Assembly: GCA_963931925.1 (NCBI GenBank)
Contig: OZ007567.1
Span: 94,437,778 to 94,501,777 of the forward strand
Length of the DNA: 64,000 nucleotides
Direction: 5' to 3'
Origin: Onchidella celtica
Taxonomy: Eukaryota > Mollusca > Gastropoda > Systellommatophora > Onchidiidae
Under the pieces are notes generated by a model. That model was not told the origin of the DNA. It saw only the letters and a list, made by a program, of their open reading frames with translations, and did no database searches. Below, one piece after another: positions 59,410 to 64,000 of this stretch. The position numbers and the translations under genes are program-made. Positions within the stretch are counted from its first letter, which is position 1; each line of letters starts with the position of its first letter.

Positions 59410-61474
59410 CTATAGATAAATGTAGGCCTATATAACTATAATGCCAAGTCTGCATAGCTGTACATGCTAAGCAAGCATAGCTATACAAAAATTACATCAC
59501 GATAGGCCTGCCTAACTGTACATGCTAACTCCGCATAATTATGCTAGATCTGCCTGGCTGTATAAGCTAAGTCTCCCCGCCTCGCTCAAACCTATTTAGA
59601 TTTCACACAAGGACGGCCCCGTAATGCGTGTGTACATTCAGGATGGAGGTTTATGACAACAACGATTACGCCCCTTCCACTTCACCCAATCGGCTTAGTC
59701 CTGACCCAATCTATTTTTCAAACAAGTACTGCCAGCGAAGGTCTCACGACCATCTCTAGGTAGGCCTATTTGACGTAGGTATAGTTAATGATGCAGGGGC
59801 GTTTTCACTTCAGCTTGACCCACAAAGATATTGAGTAACACCAGTTCGCAAAATAATTGGTTTTACTGGAACAGCTATTCTTCAACAATTCTTTAGACAA
59901 GGAAAATAAGGACAAAACAAACAAATAAATAAATATACCGGTATAAATAAATTCGGCGTTCATATTTTGCAAAGAGTTGATGGATCTAAACAATTATTGT
60001 ATTATCTTATAATTTTTTTGAAAAATGTGGCGGGAGTATTTATTGTGGTAAAATTTGACCCCCTCCCATTTTTTTGTCAACACTACAGCCTGAATGACGG
60101 CTTAATAATTACAGAATTACTTTTCTTAAGTGTCAACTGACCTAACATAATGTCTTTTTTATGCAGCTACATGTATTTCGTTTCTTCATTTTTAGGCAAC
60201 ATCTTATACACGTGTCTTGACGGTCAAGTACAATGCTCTTTTTGTGCTACTTCTGATAGGTCCAGCTCGCAGAAGTCTGCATTTGACGCGCGCCCAATTT
60301 GGGTGCAATTTCGCTACCGGTATCTAGAAACGAGTGCATAGTGCCTTCGCGCACATGACATAACAAGACTGTAGATTTATTAGGCCTACGGGGAATTTTC
60401 CAGATTAGAGAGAGGAAGGAGTGAGAAGGGTGAGAGCACTGGTTTGTCCTGGGCAATGCCAGGTACCTCATCTAGTCATTATTTAATATTATTTTGTGGA
60501 ACTATCTAATTACAATTTCACCAGTTTTAATAGTGCCGGTCATTAAAAGCGATATGTGAAGAACGAATAGTTAATATCACGGAAAGTGAACACTTCATGG
60601 GCGCCCTGAATAAATTTTGTAAAGGAAAATCTTCAAGAAATAATCTTCAGGACGAATAGTTTCAGTGTTCGAATTTGCAGCACCTATACTGTAGGGAGAA
60701 AAATTTGGAATGCACAAAGACGTCTAATAAAAACTGAAAACAGCAATTTCGCGCTCTATGGACATTCTTTAAATACCAAGACAACGTGAATCCTCATGGA
60801 AACCCTTCTTTTTACCCATTTCAACGTCATCATCATAATCAGCATCGTCTTGCCGTCTCCATCAACATTCATCTTCGCTCTCTCGTTCCAAACAAATCTA
60901 CAAAGAACAGAAACTGCCTGCCTCTTCTACTCTCGGGGGGGAGGGGGGGGGCGTCCTGTTCTAACATTAACAACATTTCCTTTGAAGAATTTGAAGCTTC
61001 AGATATCAAACAGAACTGTAACTCAATAGATATTGCAACATTCAGCGGTCTATCACCGGTAACTTTGCAAAATAATGATTCCTATATATAATCACCCGCG
61101 TTTTATTATTTTTTAAAGCCACTTGAACAAACGACAGTACCTAGTCAGCCCTGTTCCTGAAGTCTTGGCTGAAAAGACGCCGAGTGTTCTTCTTGCAATT
61201 TCGCCGACTCAAGGAAGAATATATAATGAGGTATTCCAATTTTAACTACAGGGGCATCAATAACTAAACAAAGTGAACAAACGGTTGTTGTTTTATAAGA
61301 AGGAACGGTCATACAAGACAATACAACGACACATTGCGACCATCTCTCCTGCCACCACTTTTGCCACTTCCAGTATTATCGTCATCACACTTCCATGAAG
61401 GACAGCAATCTAATACACTGCCCTCTCCCTTTCCACCCACCCTACCCCCCTCCACAAGCACCAGTAGTCTCGAT
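59410..61474. other. Intergenic stretch
   Basis: A 37-codon frame from ATG at 59645 to a stop at 59756-59758 looks mildly coding-like but cannot be tied to a gene. Otherwise nothing recognised; a G run is at 60937-60952. Confidence 0.35.
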
Positions 61475-61478
61475 ATTT

Positions 61479-61744
61479 CGCGACCTCGGTTCTTGTTTGT
61501 TCTACCTCCATTTTCTGAAAAACTGGAGATCTTTTGGTATGTAAAAGAGATAGATCTATAACAAATGCACACTCTGACACTTGTTTAAAATGCATTGTGG
61601 CACTTGTCAAGCTATTACACAGTTCTGATTTATTCTAACTGTATTCTAAGTTGTGTTCACTGTTCATCTATAGCTTAGTGTGTAAAAATTTATGAAAATA
61701 CCACGGGTCGCCTGGAATTGGAACAAACAAGAACTGAGGTGGCG
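61479..61744. mobile_element. MITE with 4-bp target duplication, copy 2
   Basis: 266 bp. Termini CGCGACCTCGGTTCTTGTTT and, on the other strand, CGCCACCTCAGTTCTTGTTT; ATTT flanks both ends (61475-61478 and 61745-61748). The inner sequence (AAAACTGGAGATCTTTT, TTTAAAATGC, GTGGC, CACAGTT) follows copy 1 in order. Confidence 0.85.
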
Positions 61745-62398
61745 ATTTATAAACATAATTATAGTGCTCCCTTTCTTTACCGACTCAACTGCTTAACTGC
61801 AAAGTTTGCTACTTTGTCATTAATTTATTTCTACAACTGCAACAATAATACTGCTATATTAGCTGACAAGCGTGTCATCGATCCCGCCTTTCACTACTGC
61901 AGCCCCACTAACCATATTCCTCTTTGCCAGCAAGCAAACCGATAGAACTCTTATTATTTGCTACCACTGTGGTTGCAAAACATTACTAAATCAATACCAA
62001 CATCACTATCGCAGGTGGCCTATGCCAGTGCTGGACCTTTCCGATAAGGCAACTACATTCCACAACACATGCATACGGCTACATCTTTACTATACTTCTG
62101 GAGTTTGTGTTGTCCGTGAGTTATAAACGAAACAGTCATTAACTCTGGTATGTAAAAAGAAATTGAATGGGAATTCTAGCACACCAAAATTACGAAAACA
62201 ATAATTAGCTGAGGCAGCAATATCTATCGATTCCCAAGACCAAACTAATGTGTTTTTTATAAAAAGGTGTCCTAGTACTTACTTATTTATGAGACAAGCT
62301 AAAAAATATCAGACAGTATGTGTGTATAGAGAGGTTTCCCTATTGGTCGATGTGCATTGCAAGACACGGGAGGCGCCGCGAAACCATGGAGCGGAAAG
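61745..62398. other. Intergenic stretch
   Basis: Nothing recognised. Confidence 0.35.
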
Positions 62399-62574
62399 TA
62401 GGTCGCTGCGGTAAACAATATCCGTTTGTGCATTTCCAAGGGGCGTAAGAGCTTGCAAACGGCTCTAAATAATTTCAATCAGCCCAAAAATATGAACAAA
62501 CCACAGTAAACAGATATGCACACTATCTTTAGTGAAGGCGGTCGCTTTTAATTCTTGTTTACCGCAGCGAGCTA
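62399..62574. mobile_element. 176-bp MITE with TA ends (Tc1/mariner-like)
   Basis: TAGGTCGCTGCGGTAAACAA at 62399-62418 matches the complement of 62555-62574 at 19 of 20 bases. Both ends carry TA, the target of Tc1/mariner elements. No coding capacity. Confidence 0.65.
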
Positions 62575-64000
62575 TAGTCCGTGCACCGATGCATGATCAC
62601 AGAAAACTGCTCGTAGCGTTGCAACCGTCGATGATATTTGAATGTAATTTGGCGTGAAGTCTTAGATTTGTGATGACCCTAACCCAGATTTTTTGCCCCC
62701 GAATTATTCAAGTAGTTTTCGAGTTTGTTTATTTGCGATATATATATAAATAAAGAGAGCACCGACTAGGGTAAACATTTAGGTGGTTTACTGTAGTGAT
62801 TTAACGTATGGTTTTGAGTCCCACTAAAATGTGGTACAGCACGTGATTAAAGTGAGTTTAAAAACAAACTCTAGTGATTGTTCACTGGTAGGCCAACACA
62901 CAGTCAGAGGCGTTGTCAGAGATCTTTCAATTTCTGAATTCCTTTCATCGTGGACTTAAACATCAAAATCAAAACGATGCGGAACATTGGAGAACAAGAC
63001 CTTCAAACTGTCAGACATCCAAAATCTAACTCATGCAACATTGAAAACAGTCGCTGCAGAATTTTTCTCCAAGTGAGAGGACCATGTATTGCGGTTGGAG
63101 GAAGAATACTGGCAAAACGAGGGCCTTCATTTTATTCAGCCGAATATCGTCATCAATCCAATGGAGACATCCGACTCAGAAAGCGACTGAGATGATAAAA
63201 CATTAAAAAACATCGAAAAGTGCTTGCCTGTTTTGAAATAAAACAAAAACAAAAAACCACCACCTTTTTAGGGCTAACCTTTCTATTGGGCCTAAGGTTG
63301 TCCCAAGTCCGCAGCCTGATCATTGTACCCAAAAGGCCATGCTCTTGCAATGACAGGGACTCAGAGGGGGAAAGGGTGGTCATATCTCGATATGTATATT
63401 TCTCACAACTTAATACAGATTGGAAAGCCTAGCTACTTTACAAACTTTATCATTCACAGGATGTTACCGTTTAGCATAACTAGAAGGCTGTTTTCAATTG
63501 ATAAGTAATGAATCTGTAGTAGCTTTATCTTACAGGAAAGGAACAATAAATGCATTTACGTGTAAAGCAAACCTCAAGTCCCTAACGTGATGCTACGCCA
63601 CTGTAATTCACCACAGATTGTTACTTTATTTAGGAATTTAGATGAACTACAGGGAAACGAGAAGTGACAGATCAGGCTGGAACACACGTATACTGTAAAC
63701 ATCTGTAAGTTGAGGGCCTATTCAATTGAAAACAAAGAAAAGATCAAAGGAATTCGCCGCTTTGAAAGAACGGTGCTGTGCAGTGACTTCAAATTCAAGA
63801 TTTGTAGGGTCATGATAAATGTAACACTGCATGCAAAAATTCAGGACGCTGTATTTCGTAATAACTGAGAAAATCAACTTAACCGTGATAACGCCTCGGT
63901 GAACGGACTATAGTTTCGCGATTTGGCGAAAGTGAGAGCTCTCTATAAATTAATACAAACTGTCTGGAAATACGCCGGTGTTTTCGTAACCTTTCAAGTC
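62575..64000. other. Intergenic stretch to the end of the window
   Basis: Nothing recognised; an 81-codon frame at 62950-63195 has no family features. Confidence 0.35.

Overview
This is an intron-rich, AT-rich animal nuclear sequence. It holds two recognisable metazoan genes with long introns and GT-AG splice sites, a complete Ty3/gypsy retrotransposon, hAT, piggyBac-like and other DNA transposons, a tRNA-derived SINE, and many CT microsatellites and TACATGTA words. A marine invertebrate is the most natural guess; the phylum cannot be fixed from what I can see.

Layout. 1-772 is the 3' end of an unidentified Ser/Pro-rich coding region on the + strand. 3795-12442 is an 8.6-kb LTR retrotransposon with 4-bp target duplications, near-identical LTRs, a tRNA-Lys primer site, and intact gag and pol joined by a classic -1 frameshift site. 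12443-21600 is mostly noncoding, with a SINE and two small inverted-repeat elements. 21600-32513 (minus strand) is a full ten-exon orthologue of CIR1, the corepressor that interacts with RBPJ; its introns carry at least three nonautonomous DNA transposons and one older palindromic repeat. 34144-35556 is a hAT element with a perfect 8-bp target duplication. It ends 17 bp before the start codon of a seven-exon mitochondrial peroxiredoxin gene (PRDX3, + strand, 35574-44233). CIR1 and PRDX3 are therefore divergent neighbours whose shared upstream region was lengthened by the transposon.

46089-48902 is a second hAT element with an intact 673-residue transposase on the minus strand. The remaining 15 kb looks intergenic: two copies of a MITE family with 4-bp target duplications, a hAT MITE carrying another MITE inside it, a TA-flanked MITE, and two long CT microsatellites.

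The host genes do unrelated jobs (transcriptional corepression with a splicing link, and mitochondrial peroxide removal). The main story is layered transposon insertion. No bacterial-type operon, CRISPR array or functional RNA gene was seen. All gene models were assembled by eye from splice sites and reading frame.
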